NCBI RefSeq assembly: GCF_000620045.1
Contig: NZ_JHVH01000014.1
Coordinates: 44,393 to 108,392, forward strand
From: Halomonas halodenitrificans DSM 735
Lineage (GTDB): Bacteria; Pseudomonadota; Gammaproteobacteria; Pseudomonadales; Halomonadaceae
Direction: 5' to 3'
DNA length: 64,000 nt
Shown here: in pieces, positions 8,921-19,340 of the stretch
Layout: every line of letters begins with the position of its first letter
Position numbering within the stretch: the stretch's first letter is position 1
Translations under genes and position numbers: made by a program
The notes under the pieces: generated by a model
Seen by the model: the letters and a program-made list of their open reading frames with translations, nothing else
Databases searched by the model: none
Told to the model about the DNA's origin: nothing

Positions 8921-10105
8921 ATGCGCGACCCGGTCCTGGTGATCAACTGTGGCTCCTCCTCCATCAAGTACGCCCTGGTGCCGGATGATCCGTCCCTCCC
9001 ACGCCAGTCAGGCCTGGCCGAGCGACTGGGTGGCACCGATGCCCGCCTCAAGGGCGTGGATGCCGACGGCCGCGAGTTTTCTCAACCCCTGCACGGCGCC
9101 GATCATGACGAGGCCATGTCGGTGATTCTGGAGGTGCTGAACGGCCCGGCACCGGCAGCGGTGGGCCACCGTATCGTACACGGCGGCGAGCGATTTACCG
9201 CTGCCACCCGAATCGACCCCGCCGTACTGCGTGCCATCGACACCACCGGCGACCTGGCACCGTTGCACAACCCCGCCAACCTGGTAGGGGTACGCGCCAC
9301 CCTGGCCCTGTTTCCCGAACTGCCCCAGGTCGCGGTCTTCGATACGGCCTTCCACCAGAGCCTGCCACCGCGGGCCTATCGCTACGCCCTGCCTCAGCAC
9401 CTCTATGCCCGGCACGGCATCCGACGCTACGGCTTTCACGGTAGCAGCCATGCCTATGTCAGCGGCCGTGTCGACCACCTCAGCACTCGCGCCCATGGCG
9501 GCTGGCTGATTGCCCACCTGGGCAACGGCTGCTCGACCTGTGCGGTGTGGCAGGGTCAGAGCCAGGATACCAGCATGGGGCTGACGCCCCTGGAAGGCCT
9601 GGTCATGGGCACCCGCAGCGGCGACGTCGACCCCGGCCTGCATGCTCACCTGGGCCGCCAGCTCGGCTGGTCGCTGGAGCGTATTGACACCCTGCTCAAC
9701 AAGGAGAGCGGTTTGCTCGGCCTCTCCGGGCTCTCCAACGACATGCGCCGCCTGGAGCAGGCCGCCGCCGAGCATCATAGTGGTGCCGAGCTCGCCCTCG
9801 AGGTGTTCTGTTATCGCCTTGCCAAGTCTCTGGCCGCTCTCTCCTGCGCCCTGCCCCGGCTCGATGGCATCGTCTTCACCGGCGGCATCGGCGAGAACGC
9901 CAGTGCCGTGCGTGCACGAGTGGTGGAGGCCCTGCCCCACTTCGGGCTGCGTCTCTCGGCGACCGCCAACGCCGCTACCGTGGGCGGCCATGAAGGGCGC
10001 ATCGATGCCAACACCCCTGGCCCCGAACTGTGGGTGATTCCCACCGATGAAGAGGGCCAGATCGCCTTCGAGACCCGCCAACTCCTCAACGAGACACCTG
10101 CATGA
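8921..10105 (+). CDS. ackA: Acetate kinase
   Basis: A 394-residue acetate kinase that interconverts acetate plus ATP and acetyl phosphate plus ADP. Motifs include the N-terminal phosphate loop NCGSSSIKY (9-17), VGHRIVHGG (84-92), RYGFHGSSH near 172 with the catalytic His, and FTGGIGEN near 322. Length is normal for the family. Its stop overlaps the pta start by four bases (ATGA), so the two are translationally coupled. Confidence 0.97.
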   Translation: MRDPVLVINCGSSSIKYALVPDDPSLPRQSGLAERLGGTDARLKGVDADGREFSQPLHGADHDEAMSVILEVLNGPAPAAVGHRIVHGGERFTAATRIDPAVLRAIDTTGDLAPLHNPANLVGVRATLALFPELPQVAVFDTAFHQSLPPRAYRYALPQHLYARHGIRRYGFHGSSHAYVSGRVDHLSTRAHGGWLIAHLGNGCSTCAVWQGQSQDTSMGLTPLEGLVMGTRSGDVDPGLHAHLGRQLGWSLERIDTLLNKESGLLGLSGLSNDMRRLEQAAAEHHSGAELALEVFCYRLAKSLAALSCALPRLDGIVFTGGIGENASAVRARVVEALPHFGLRLSATANAATVGGHEGRIDANTPGPELWVIPTDEEGQIAFETRQLLNETPA

Positions 10106-12279
10106 ACGCCAGTGCGACACGCCCCGCTCCCCGCACCCTATTACTGGTACCCACCGGCACCGGCGTCGGTCTCACCTCGGCCTGCCTGGGCCTGATTCGC
10201 GCCCTGGATACGCTGGGCCTCAAGGCCGGCTTCCTGCGCCCCTTCCGTCAGGATGAGTTCAACGGACCCGGCCCGGACCGCTCCACGGCACTGGCCCGCA
10301 CGACCCTGGGGCTCACGCCGCCCGAACCGCTGTCTCAGGCACACCTGGAACGACTCCTGCGCGACGCCCGCATCGCCGACCTGATGGAGGAGGCCGTCGC
10401 CCGTCACACCCAGGCCGCCGACAGCGAAAACGACGACCACCCGGACCTGATCGTCGTCGAGGGTCTGGTCGCCAGCCCCCGGAGCAGCTATGCCGGCCAG
10501 CTAAATGCCGAGCTGGCGCGCGCCCTGGACGCTCGCGTGATCCTGGTGGCCGATGGCGACCTCGAGAATCCGCGCCAGCTGGCAGAACAGCTCGACCTTC
10601 ATGCTCAGCCCTTCGATGGCGTTCGCTCTGCCCGCACCCTGGGGTGCATCCTGATGCGCGTTCGCCCTCTGCCTGCCGCGGCCAGCAGTCCCTCGCTGGC
10701 CGCGCCGGAGCTGGCCGCAAACTGCAACGGTGAGCTTGCCGATACGCTGCGCGAGTATCTTCCCGCCCTGGACGGCCAGCAGTTCCGTCTGATCGGCGCC
10801 GTCCCCTGGCACGACGCCCTCTCCGCTCCCCGCGTCCTCGATGTGGCCCGTGCACTGGATGCCCGGTTCCTGCATGAAGGCGATGCCGCGACCCGCCGCG
10901 TCATGGGCACCAGCCTGTGCGCTCGCAGTGCCTCCCGTGCGCTGCACGCCTTCAAGCCCGGACGTCTGGTCGTCTCTCCCGGCGATCGCGACGACATCCT
11001 GCTGGCCGCCGCACTCTCCACCATGAACGGCACACCGCTGGCCGGGATACTGCTGACCCATGGCGACCGGCCCAGTGAGTCGATGGTGGATATCTGTCGT
11101 CCCGCCCTGCGTACCGGCCTGCCGGTACTGTCGGTCGACTCGGACAGCTTCGATACCGCCAAGCGCCTCGACCGCATGGCCAATGATATTCCCATCGATG
11201 ACGCCGAACGCGCCGAGCAGGTGACTCGCTTCGTCTCCAGTCATCTGGATCTTCACTGGCTCAAGGAAACCCTGAGTCGAGGCTACCCACGCCGGCTTTC
11301 ACCCGCCGCCTTCCGGCACCAGCTGGTCCTGCTGGCCCAGCAGGCCGACCGGCGTATCGTGCTGCCCGAAGGCAGCGAACCACGCACCGTGGAGGCCGCC
11401 GTGATCTGCCAACAGCGTGGTATCGCCCGCTGCGTCCTCCTCGGCAGGCGCGAAGAGATCGAGGATGTCGCCCGCCAGCGCGGCATCACGCTGCCCGAGA
11501 CACTCGAGATCATCGACCCCGACAGCATCCGTGCCCACTACGTGGCCCCCATGGTGGAACGCCGGGCCGGCAAGGTGAATGCGCTTACCGCCGAGGCTCA
11601 GCTGCAGGACAATGTGGTGCTCGGCACCATGATGCTGAGCGAGGATGAGGTCGACGGCCTGGTCTCCGGCGCGGTGCATACCACCGCCAATACCGTGCGC
11701 CCCGCCTTCCAGCTGATCAAGACCGCCCCGGATTACCGCCAGGTGTCGTCAATCTTCTTCATGCTGCTGCCCGAACAGGTCGTGGTCTATGGCGACTGCG
11801 CGGTCAATCCCGACCCGGATGCCGCGGCCCTGGCCGAGATCGCCATTCAGAGCGCTCGTTCGGCAGCGGCCTTCGGCATCGAGCCCCGGGTGGCGATGAT
11901 CAGCTACTCCACCGGCGCCTCCGGTTCCGGCGCCGACGTCGAGAAGGTTCGTCAGGCCACGCACCTGGCCCGTGAACGATCGCCCGAGCTGTGCATCGAT
12001 GGCCCGCTGCAATACGATGCCGCCGCCATCGAGAGCGTGGGCCGCCAGAAGGCCCCCGATTCGCCGGTTGCCGGTCGCGCCACGGTATTCGTGTTTCCCG
12101 ACCTCAACACCGGCAACACCACCTACAAGGCGGTACAGCGCAGCGCCCACGTCGTCAGCGTCGGCCCCATGCTGCAGGGGCTCAACAAGCCGGTAAACGA
12201 CCTCTCGCGTGGCGCCCTGGTCGACGATATCGTCTACACCATTGCCCTCACCGCCATCCAGGCGGCTCAGGCCGGCTGA
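10102..12279 (+). CDS. pta: Phosphate acetyltransferase, long (three-domain) form
   Basis: A 725-residue enzyme that converts acetyl phosphate and CoA to acetyl-CoA. The N-terminal 350 residues form the P-loop-like/DRTGG regulatory region found in the E. coli-type long form ([14 protein letters not shown] at 13-26). The C-terminal catalytic PTA domain starts near residue 400, with [15 protein letters not shown], then [24 protein letters not shown] and [10 protein letters not shown]. It overlaps ackA by four bases. Having the regulatory long form with ackA suggests reversible overflow and uptake of acetate rather than a salvage-only role (inference). Confidence 0.97.
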   Translation: MNASATRPAPRTLLLVPTGTGVGLTSACLGLIRALDTLGLKAGFLRPFRQDEFNGPGPDRSTALARTTLGLTPPEPLSQAHLERLLRDARIADLMEEAVARHTQAADSENDDHPDLIVVEGLVASPRSSYAGQLNAELARALDARVILVADGDLENPRQLAEQLDLHAQPFDGVRSARTLGCILMRVRPLPAAASSPSLAAPELAANCNGELADTLREYLPALDGQQFRLIGAVPWHDALSAPRVLDVARALDARFLHEGDAATRRVMGTSLCARSASRALHAFKPGRLVVSPGDRDDILLAAALSTMNGTPLAGILLTHGDRPSESMVDICRPALRTGLPVLSVDSDSFDTAKRLDRMANDIPIDDAERAEQVTRFVSSHLDLHWLKETLSRGYPRRLSPAAFRHQLVLLAQQADRRIVLPEGSEPRTVEAAVICQQRGIARCVLLGRREEIEDVARQRGITLPETLEIIDPDSIRAHYVAPMVERRAGKVNALTAEAQLQDNVVLGTMMLSEDEVDGLVSGAVHTTANTVRPAFQLIKTAPDYRQVSSIFFMLLPEQVVVYGDCAVNPDPDAAALAEIAIQSARSAAAFGIEPRVAMISYSTGASGSGADVEKVRQATHLARERSPELCIDGPLQYDAAAIESVGRQKAPDSPVAGRATVFVFPDLNTGNTTYKAVQRSAHVVSVGPMLQGLNKPVNDLSRGALVDDIVYTIALTAIQAAQAG

Positions 12280-12300
12280 TTCATCGCGACGACATTCGAC

Positions 12301-12323
12301 AGCCGCGGCGACTGGCCGCGGCT
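12301..12323 (+). terminator. Hairpin after pta
   Basis: An 8-bp perfect stem (12301-12308 with 12316-12323, AGCCGCGG/CCGCGGCT) with a 7-nt loop lies 22 bases after the pta stop. No T run follows, so this is a plausible but weak terminator before the next gene. Confidence 0.45.
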
Positions 12324-12393
12324 CGCCAATGGGAATATGCTGGATGTACCAGAGCCTTCGCCCCCGAAGGCTAGAACCAATACGGAGAGAGAG

Positions 12394-13548
12394 ATGCCCG
12401 GCTTGCTTCCCGATGTCGACCCCGATGGCCTGCTGGAGTATTCGGTGGTCTATACCGACCGCTCGCTGAACCATATGTCGGCGCGCTTTCAGGAGGTAAT
12501 GCGTGATATCTCCACGCACCTCAAGAAGGTCTACCACGCCCATAGCGCGGTGATCGTGCCGGGCAGCGGCACCTTCGGCATGGAGGCCGTCGCTCGGCAG
12601 TTCACCAAGAACCGGCGCACTCTGGTGCTGCGCAACGGCTGGTTCAGCTACCGCTGGAACCAGATCCTCGAGATGGGCCAGATCACGGGCGACGTCAACG
12701 TGCGCAAGGCCCGTCGGCTCGACGAGAATGACGCCACGTCCCCGTTCGCGCCGGCACCGCTGCAGGATGTGCTCGACGCGATTCACGACGCCCAGCCCGA
12801 TATCGTCTACGCACCCCACGTCGAAACCGCCTCGGGCATGATGCTGCCCGACGACTATATCCGTCAGGTGGCCGATGCCATCCACGAGGAAGGCGGCCTG
12901 CTCGTGCTCGACAGCATTGCCTCCGGCACCATGTGGGTCGACATGCAGGACCTTGGCATCGACGTGCTGATCAGCGCCCCGCAGAAGGGGTGGAGCTCCT
13001 CTCCCTGCTGCGCCATGGTGATGCTGTCACGGCTGGCCCGCGAAACCATCGAGGAAACCACCAGCACCAGCTTCGCCTGTGACCTGAAGAAGTGGCTTAC
13101 CGTCATGGAAGCCTACGAAAACGGCGGGCATGCCTATCACGCCACCCTGCCCACCGATGGCCTGGTCAAGCTGCGCGAGGTCATGCTCGAAATGGACCAG
13201 TATGGCCTCGACAAGCTCCGTGAAGAGCAGCAGGCACTAGGTAGCGGCGTACGCGAACTGCTTGCCGAGCATGGTTTCAAGAGCGTGGCCGCCCCCGGTT
13301 ACGAGGCGCCCGGTGTGGTGGTCTGCTACACCGACGACCCGGGCCTGGTCGGCCGCTTCGCCGAAGAGGGGCTGCAGATTGCCGGAGGCGTACCGCTGAT
13401 GTGCGATGAAGGTGACCAGTTCCAGACCTTCCGCATCGGGCTGTTCGGCCTGGAGAAGCTTCACCAGCACCAGCGGGCCATCGACAACCTGCGCCAGGCC
13501 CTGGAGAGAATCGCCGAGCCGACCCAACCCGAGGCCGACGAGTCCTAG
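12394..13548 (+). CDS. Class V PLP-dependent aminotransferase (alanine/serine-glyoxylate type)
   Basis: A 384-residue fold-type I PLP enzyme. The N-terminal block GSGTFGMEAVARQF (about 57-70) is the cofactor phosphate site of this group, LVLDSIASGTMW near 176 contains the PLP-ring aspartate, and SAPQKGWSSSP near 200 carries the Schiff-base lysine. These match the alanine-glyoxylate/serine-glyoxylate aminotransferase branch. The Met at 12394 follows GGAGAGAGAG; an ATG 57 bases upstream is less well placed. Unlike many relatives it stands alone, 115 bases behind ackA-pta, and is followed by a strong terminator. The exact amino donor is not decidable from sequence. Confidence 0.85.
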   Translation: MPGLLPDVDPDGLLEYSVVYTDRSLNHMSARFQEVMRDISTHLKKVYHAHSAVIVPGSGTFGMEAVARQFTKNRRTLVLRNGWFSYRWNQILEMGQITGDVNVRKARRLDENDATSPFAPAPLQDVLDAIHDAQPDIVYAPHVETASGMMLPDDYIRQVADAIHEEGGLLVLDSIASGTMWVDMQDLGIDVLISAPQKGWSSSPCCAMVMLSRLARETIEETTSTSFACDLKKWLTVMEAYENGGHAYHATLPTDGLVKLREVMLEMDQYGLDKLREEQQALGSGVRELLAEHGFKSVAAPGYEAPGVVVCYTDDPGLVGRFAEEGLQIAGGVPLMCDEGDQFQTFRIGLFGLEKLHQHQRAIDNLRQALERIAEPTQPEADES

Positions 13549-13602
13549 CCCGCGATCGAGCGGCATGGACGGCCAGCGGTTCACCCACCGGCCATAATAC
13601 GC

Positions 13603-13644
13603 ACCATCAAAACGGGCGGCCCTGGGGCCGCCCGTTTTGATGGT
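13603..13644. terminator. Strong bidirectional terminator
   Basis: A perfect 20-bp inverted repeat (13603-13622 and 13625-13644) with GC-rich inner and AAAA/TTTT outer segments lies between the convergent aminotransferase and CBS-BON genes. The outer A/T runs supply a U tract in both directions. Confidence 0.92.
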
Positions 13645-13662
13645 TATCTATCGTCGAGACAA

Positions 13663-14343
13663 TCAGGCGGCACCGTAGCCGCGCGGCACATAGCCCAGGT
13701 TGTTCTCGACGTCCTTGACCCCGGCAGTGTTTTCCGCCGCTACCTGCACCGCCATGCTCTCCGTGTTGCTCTCTACCAGGCCCCAAAGCTCCACCTTGCC
13801 TTCGCTGACGATGACGTTGATGCGACCCACCAGCACGCCTGTATTGACGTCGATCTCCTTGCGGATCGCCTCACGAATCCTGCGATCATCCGTGCTGACC
13901 TCTGGCTCCTGACCGGCCATGGCAAACCCCTGGAGCAGATTGGCACGACTGACGATACCCACCAGCTTGCCGTTGCTGACGACAGGCACCCGCTTGATGT
14001 GATGCTTTTCGAGAAGGCGCGAGATCCGGGCCAGCGGCATGTCCTCGTCGATGGTAAGCGGTTCGGGCGTCATGATCTCATAGGCGCGTCGCCCATGAGT
14101 CTTGACGTACTCGGCGGGGTCATTGACCGCAAATAGCCGCAGCCACCAGGATTTGCTGCGCTTGTCATCTTCGACGCGTCGAATCAGGTCGCCTTCGCTG
14201 ACGATACCCAGCACCTGGCCGGCGTCACTTACCACCGGCACGGCACTGATACCGTGTTCCACCAGCAAGCTGGCGATCTCGCGCACCTCACTGTCACGGC
14301 TTACGGTGATGACGTTACGGGTCATGATATCGGCAGCTTGCAT
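13663..14343 (-). CDS. CBS-pair and BON domain protein
   Basis: A 226-residue cytoplasmic protein. Two CBS motifs occupy about 5-60 (ADIMTRNVITVS ... GIVSEGDLIRR) and 90-140 (YEIMTPEPLTIDED ... GIVSRANLLQG), forming one Bateman module that normally binds adenine nucleotides. A BON-like domain follows (about 150-220, including INVIVSEGKVELWGLV). The combination is common in proteobacteria as a stress- or energy-sensing protein; the target is unknown. It is monocistronic. The start at 14343 is the first codon of the first CBS domain, and an AT-rich stretch (TAGAATTAACATA) lies about 30-50 bases upstream. Confidence 0.87.
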   Translation of the reverse strand: MQAADIMTRNVITVSRDSEVREIASLLVEHGISAVPVVSDAGQVLGIVSEGDLIRRVEDDKRSKSWWLRLFAVNDPAEYVKTHGRRAYEIMTPEPLTIDEDMPLARISRLLEKHHIKRVPVVSNGKLVGIVSRANLLQGFAMAGQEPEVSTDDRRIREAIRKEIDVNTGVLVGRINVIVSEGKVELWGLVESNTESMAVQVAAENTAGVKDVENNLGYVPRGYGAA

Positions 14344-14578
14344 CGACGTTCTCCAGCGGGTTCAGGAACTTGTATAGAATTAACATAGCAACGCGCGGAA
14401 CCTCCTGCCTTGATCCAGGCCAAGAACCATCAACGCTCATCCTCGATGGTGCCCTCTCCCTTCGCTTTGGGCAAACGCTTCAACCCTGGCAGCGCCGGGC
14501 CCGGTTCCGTATGCTGAGCGCCAATCCCGGGCCATCACCCCGGGGCGCCCTCTGTTCCTCGCGACTACGGATACTGCC

Positions 14579-15334
14579 ATGACCGATGACCTCCAGCATG
14601 CCGCCCGCCTGGCGCTCTCCCTGTTGGACCTGACGAGCCTCAACGACGACGACAGCGATCGCAGCATCGAATCGCTGTGCCGCCGGACCCGGACCCCCGT
14701 CGGCTATCCGGCAGCCGTGTGCGTCTACCCGGCCTTCGTCACGACCGCCCAGCGAACCCTCAAGGCCCTCGACCTCGCGGGCAAGGTCAAGGTCGCCACG
14801 GTGACCAACTTCCCCGACGGCGGAGATGACATCATGGCCGCCGCCCGCGAAGCTCGGGAAGCAGCCGCCGCCGGTGCCGACGAGGTAGACGTGGTATTTC
14901 CATATCGCGCGCTGCTGGACGGCGACGAGGAAACCGGCCGTGAGCTGGTGGCCTGCTGCGATCAGGGCTGCGGGGACGCCACTCTCAAGGTGATTCTCGA
15001 GACCGGTGAACTCAAGGACCCGGCGCTGATCCGTCGCGCGGCGGAACTGGCCATCGAAGGCGGCGCCACCTTCCTCAAGACGTCTACCAGCAAGAACGCC
15101 GTGGATGCCAGTCTGGCAACCACCGAGCTCTTGCTCGACGTCATCAAGGCGAGCCAGCGCGATGTCGGCCTCAAGATCGCCGGCGGGATTCGCACCACCG
15201 AGGATGCCCTGGCCTATCTGCAGCTCGCCGAGCGTGTCATGGGCAGAGCCTGGATCACGCCTCAGCACATGCGCTTCGGCGCCTCCGACCTGCTCGATGA
15301 CCTGCTGGCCAACTCGGGGCTGGGCAGCGCCTAG
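14579..15334 (+). CDS. deoC: Deoxyribose-phosphate aldolase
   Basis: A 251-residue class I aldolase that cleaves 2-deoxyribose 5-phosphate to glyceraldehyde 3-phosphate and acetaldehyde. The Schiff-base Lys is K167 in FLKTSTSK (the same number as in E. coli), the acid/base Asp is D101 in ADEVDVV and the second lysine is K199 in GLKIAGGIR. No other deo genes are adjacent, so it is not in a nucleoside operon here. Its stop overlaps the stop of the convergent membrane protein gene by 4 bases. Confidence 0.95.
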   Translation: MTDDLQHAARLALSLLDLTSLNDDDSDRSIESLCRRTRTPVGYPAAVCVYPAFVTTAQRTLKALDLAGKVKVATVTNFPDGGDDIMAAAREAREAAAAGADEVDVVFPYRALLDGDEETGRELVACCDQGCGDATLKVILETGELKDPALIRRAAELAIEGGATFLKTSTSKNAVDASLATTELLLDVIKASQRDVGLKIAGGIRTTEDALAYLQLAERVMGRAWITPQHMRFGASDLLDDLLANSGLGSA

Positions 15335-16866
15335 CCCTGGTCGTGCCCCGGTCCCTCGGCGTGGACCTGCTCCACGTCGACGATCCGCGAGCGACTCATT
15401 ACGATTTTCCAGCGCTGCAAGGTGGGCGGCGCATTCCCTTGAGTCTCGCGGATCACCAGGTTGAGGAGGTGGCGTTTCTCCACCTCCTCGCGAACCACCT
15501 GGTCACCCTCCTCCAGCCGATAAACGCGACGATTGCCCTTGTCCATCAGGCGGGCAATCGACGACACATCGACCGTCAGCGTCTCGCGGGTGTGCTCATA
15601 GCCGCTGAGAAATCGCGTGGGCGACATCCGCGAACTTGAACAGTAGTGCAACACCACCTCTTCACGCTGGGCCACGCTGCGCTTGCGTACTCGCTGGATT
15701 TCCTCGTCGAGCTTGGAGAAGCGCTTATAGTCAAACCACTCGAGCTGACGCCCCACCACCTGGCTATGCGTCGGGTCCAGGTACTGGCGGCGCCACTTGG
15801 GACGGCCACGGCGCAGCAGTCGCCACAGGGTGTTGCGCAGATCATCCTTGAACACCTCGCGCAGGGCGTAGATGCCGGCCATGGCCAGCACAAACAGCAC
15901 GGTGATATCGGCCAGCACGGTGCGGATCTCGAGCAGCCCCAGCGAGACAAACACCATGACCACCGCGGTCGCCAGCGCCTTCACCGCCTTCTGTTCGGCG
16001 TTGCCCAGCTCCTGGGTCTTCTGCTTGAGCGTCACCGGGTATTCGATCAATCGGCGCAACAAGCGCATCTTGTTGGACATGCGCGTGGAGTCGCCGGTCA
16101 CCCGGTCGGAGTTGTATTCCCGTTCGCGACGATAGTCGTCTTCGGCTCGACAGATCTCCACCAGGCGTGTGCGCAGCGCGCGATAGCGTGAACCCCGCGG
16201 TAACCCGGCCAGCAGCGCCAGCAGCCGCTGCTCGGTAAACCAGGAGAGGTAGTTGTCGATGGTGGCGAAGTAGCGATGCAGACTTTCCTCACTGGGTTCC
16301 TGACGCCGCAGGCGGCGCAGGATGTGGACCGCCAGATCGACATGCTCGGTCAGCCGCTGCTCCAGGCTCGGAGCCTGTTCCTTTTCCGTTGCTTTCCTGG
16401 ACGAGGCGCCTGTCTCGGACGACCGGCCGCTGGCGTTGGCCCTTGCCGGCGCCTCGCCCTGCTCACCCTTCTCGGTTCTTTCCGCCTTCTCGGCCTTCTC
16501 GGCCTTTTCCGCCTTTTCCGCCTTTCTGGCACGTCGCACATCATCGAGCAGCGGCGGAATCGCCCCCTCCATGGCTACCACATACTGATAGGCATAGAGG
16601 CTAAGACTCAGGCGATAATGTTCGGCATCGAGCTTCCCTCGCTCGGCCAGTCGGCTAAGCACCAGCGGCAGACGATAGCGGTCACTGAAGTAGGTGCGCT
16701 TGACATAGATGGCTCCGTGATAGAAGTCCTCCTCGGCGATCACCTGACCGGTCAACCCCAGCTCTCCCGGTACGAAGAGATAGAGGTCGAGCCGGTGCGA
16801 GGTTTCCTCCTGCAACACGCGGGAAACCTTGAAGTGCAGGCTATCCTGACGATCTACCTTGATCAT
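15331..16866 (-). CDS. Unknown 511-residue membrane protein with Lys/Glu repeat linker
   Basis: I do not recognise a characterised family. Residues 1-105 look globular (a beta-rich start, then a helical region). Residues 113-128 are a tandem KAE repeat followed by a charged low-complexity linker to about 165. A helical region ends in two close hydrophobic segments at about 297-315 and 318-333, and a basic C-terminal domain of about 170 residues follows, presumably cytoplasmic. It starts 22 bases after the MscS-type channel gene on the same strand, so it is probably in that operon and may work at the membrane with the channel (inference). Its last 4 bases overlap deoC. Confidence 0.72.
   Translation of the reverse strand: MIKVDRQDSLHFKVSRVLQEETSHRLDLYLFVPGELGLTGQVIAEEDFYHGAIYVKRTYFSDRYRLPLVLSRLAERGKLDAEHYRLSLSLYAYQYVVAMEGAIPPLLDDVRRARKAEKAEKAEKAEKAERTEKGEQGEAPARANASGRSSETGASSRKATEKEQAPSLEQRLTEHVDLAVHILRRLRRQEPSEESLHRYFATIDNYLSWFTEQRLLALLAGLPRGSRYRALRTRLVEICRAEDDYRREREYNSDRVTGDSTRMSNKMRLLRRLIEYPVTLKQKTQELGNAEQKAVKALATAVVMVFVSLGLLEIRTVLADITVLFVLAMAGIYALREVFKDDLRNTLWRLLRRGRPKWRRQYLDPTHSQVVGRQLEWFDYKRFSKLDEEIQRVRKRSVAQREEVVLHYCSSSRMSPTRFLSGYEHTRETLTVDVSSIARLMDKGNRRVYRLEEGDQVVREEVEKRHLLNLVIRETQGNAPPTLQRWKIVMSRSRIVDVEQVHAEGPGHDQG
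16484..16528 (-). repeat. Five 9-bp in-frame tandem repeats
   Basis: Units of 9 bp begin at 16484, 16493, 16502, 16511 and 16520 (GCCTTCTCG, with GCCTTTTCC variants) and encode KAE-type tripeptides on the minus strand. Being a multiple of three, copy-number change would alter linker length without shifting frame. Confidence 0.8.
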
Positions 16867-16888
16867 GGGCGGCTCACGTTAGGCAGGG

Positions 16889-19246
16889 CTACTGGCCCGG
16901 GTCAGGCGAGCCACCACTGCTGCTCGTCTGATGATGGGGGTCGGCGACACCGGCGCGACCCGGCGCGCGGCCCGCCGCATCACGAGAACCGCCTCCATCA
17001 CCGCAACGCTCGCTGGCACCATCCAGGCGCCCGCCGCCATGACCCTCCATGCTGACGCTGAGCCGCGGCACCCCAAGGTCGACGTCCTGGGCCTCCATGC
17101 GTTGCTTGAGCATCAGGTTGAAGGCACGGGCCACGTCCCATTGCATCTCGGGGGCGGTACGAAAGCGCATACGCAGGATCGGGCAGCCGTCTTCGAAGGC
17201 ATGGATGCCCTGCATCTCCAGCGGCGACCAGATGTAGTGGCGCATCATCGGATCCTGGCGCAGCGCCTGGGCGGTCTCCTGCATCAATGTGATGGCGTCA
17301 TCGATACGCATCTCGTAGGGAATGCGAATCTTCATCAGCGCAATGCCGAACTGCCGCGACATGTTGTGAATCGATTCGATGCGGCTGAAGGTGATGATAT
17401 GCACGATGCCATCGAGGTCACGCAGGCGCACGGTGCGCAGGGTCAGGCCCTCGACCGAGCCCATATGCCCATTGATCTCGACGAAATCATCCACCGCGAG
17501 GGAGTCCTCGATCAGGATGAAGATACCGGTGATCAAATCCTGCACCAGGGTCTGGGCGCCGAAACCGATCGCCAGACCGATGACACCGGCACCGGCCAGC
17601 AGCGGCGTCACGTTGACCCCCAGGTTGGCCAGCCCGACGATGCTGGCGATGATCACGATGGTCGTGAACATGACATTGCGGATCATCGGGGTAATGGTCT
17701 GGGCCCGGGCCTGGTTGACCCGCCGCCCGCGGGAGCGCGCCGAGCTGGTCAGGGCACGCTGGATGGCGGTATCGGCGAAGATCCACGCCAGCCAGGCCAG
17801 CAGCAGGGTCAGGGCGATGGCCAGCAGGGCCTGGCCGATGCGCGCGCTGGCCACCCCCTGGGTGCCGATGCCCAGCAGCGAGCCACTCCATACCTGCAGA
17901 AACAGCTCACCGAAGGTCAGCCAGGCGGCGACATGGGCCAGCACATAGCCGAACCGTTCGAGTCGCACACGGTACTGGCTGGTACGGCGGCGGCGCTGGC
18001 GGCTCTTGCGCCGCTCGCCGTGGCGCCGGACCAGGCCGGTCACCACCAGCACCAGCACCAGCAGCGCCGCCGAAATGATGGAGCGCGCCAGGGCGGTGCC
18101 CACATCGCCGCCGGTGACGAAGATCGCCACCAGAGAGCCCCCCACCAGCAGCAGCGCCGGGACATGCCATAGGCGTCCCAGCACCTGCACGATGCTGGCG
18201 CTGGCCCCGGTGTCACGGCGCTCGCTCCACGGGCGATTGCGGATGATATGTTCGATGGGTCGCTTGAATCGCAGAATGAAGCGCACGCTGAGCAGGGCCG
18301 CCAGCATATTGGCCAGGACGGACAGCAGACCGGCAAGCTCGTTGCCGAGCAGCGTAGTGAGGCGCCCGGAGTTGAAGGCATCTCCCAGTGCCACCAGGGC
18401 ACCGATCACGAACAACGGACGCAGGCCATGATTCTGCACCAGCTGCACCGCCACGAACCGGTGCCCCCGGGTAAACTCGGACACGAAGGTCTCCAGCACC
18501 ACCGACAGGGTGCGACCACACAGGGCGACATAGGCCACCACCAGCGTCAGCACACGCCCGCTGCTGGGCGGCACCAGCTGGGCGATCCCCAGCACCAGTG
18601 CGAAGGCCAGCGTCCAGGGCAGCATGCGGCGCAAGAAATGTACGCCGAGCAGCCAGGCGCGCGGCTCCCGCGGAAGGTCCAGGGGCCAGCCGCGACGCCT
18701 GGCGAACAGGCGCCCCAGGGCCGTCAGGATCACCAACAGCCCGCCCCAGATCACCAGCAACACCGTGGCCTCGACCGCAAAGCGGATCAGGTCGGCATTA
18801 CCGGTCTCGGCCACCAGGGCACTCAGATCATGCCAGCCCTGATTGAGCTGAGCCTTCCAGTGCGCCACTGGCGACCGCTCTCCCTCGGCCTGCTGGCCCA
18901 GGTCGTTGATGGTCTCCGCCAGGGCGCCGAGCAGGCCCTCCCGCGGCGTAATCCCGCTACTCTCGGTCGCCTCGCCGTGTACCTCTTGCAGATCCTGCAG
19001 GCTCTGCAGCAACTGGCCACGCCGCTCGGCGTCCTCGAGAGTGGAGATGATGCGCTGCAGCGACTCCTGAAAGGCCTCGGGATCATGTCGCTGCTGATCC
19101 GCGGAGGACGTCACCAGGCCCGGCAGGTTGACGGCCTGGGCCTGGACGGCCGCGGCGGGCAGCAGCCAGAGGGCCAGCCCCAGCAGGAGCCCGAACAGCG
19201 AGGCCCAGGCGGCAGGGCCGGGGCCGAGGCGACGATAAGGGAACAT
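16889..19246 (-). CDS. Large MscS-family mechanosensitive channel (YbiO-like)
   Basis: A 785-residue channel protein of the mid-size MscS group. A signal peptide (to about residue 36, AVQA) leads into a periplasmic helical domain, then multiple membrane spans from about 155 to 560. The pore-lining MscS helix is near residues 540-575 (the GAGVIGLAIGFGAQ segment), and the cytoplasmic beta domain and vestibule follow. The extreme C-terminus is Gly/Ser/Arg/His-rich low complexity. The start at 19246 follows GGAGATGTG and gives the signal peptide; a frame continuing to 19501 would run into the divergent gene and is rejected. Such channels release solutes on hypo-osmotic shock, which fits a salt-adapted host (inference). 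Confidence 0.88.
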   Translation of the reverse strand: MFPYRRLGPGPAAWASLFGLLLGLALWLLPAAAVQAQAVNLPGLVTSSADQQRHDPEAFQESLQRIISTLEDAERRGQLLQSLQDLQEVHGEATESSGITPREGLLGALAETINDLGQQAEGERSPVAHWKAQLNQGWHDLSALVAETGNADLIRFAVEATVLLVIWGGLLVILTALGRLFARRRGWPLDLPREPRAWLLGVHFLRRMLPWTLAFALVLGIAQLVPPSSGRVLTLVVAYVALCGRTLSVVLETFVSEFTRGHRFVAVQLVQNHGLRPLFVIGALVALGDAFNSGRLTTLLGNELAGLLSVLANMLAALLSVRFILRFKRPIEHIIRNRPWSERRDTGASASIVQVLGRLWHVPALLLVGGSLVAIFVTGGDVGTALARSIISAALLVLVLVVTGLVRRHGERRKSRQRRRRTSQYRVRLERFGYVLAHVAAWLTFGELFLQVWSGSLLGIGTQGVASARIGQALLAIALTLLLAWLAWIFADTAIQRALTSSARSRGRRVNQARAQTITPMIRNVMFTTIVIIASIVGLANLGVNVTPLLAGAGVIGLAIGFGAQTLVQDLITGIFILIEDSLAVDDFVEINGHMGSVEGLTLRTVRLRDLDGIVHIITFSRIESIHNMSRQFGIALMKIRIPYEMRIDDAITLMQETAQALRQDPMMRHYIWSPLEMQGIHAFEDGCPILRMRFRTAPEMQWDVARAFNLMLKQRMEAQDVDLGVPRLSVSMEGHGGGRLDGASERCGDGGGSRDAAGRAPGRAGVADPHHQTSSSGGSPDPGQ

Positions 19247-19340
19247 CACATCTCCATGTTGACGGGTAATCGAGGCGTCGTGGGTCGAGACCGATATGAT
19301 ACGCTCGCAAACGCTTATATGTGACGTACAGGATGCCGCC

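Noticed and set aside
11749..12885. 378-residue minus-strand frame crossing the pta/aminotransferase boundary
   Set aside because: It runs across two well supported genes and the hairpin between them, so it is antisense noise.
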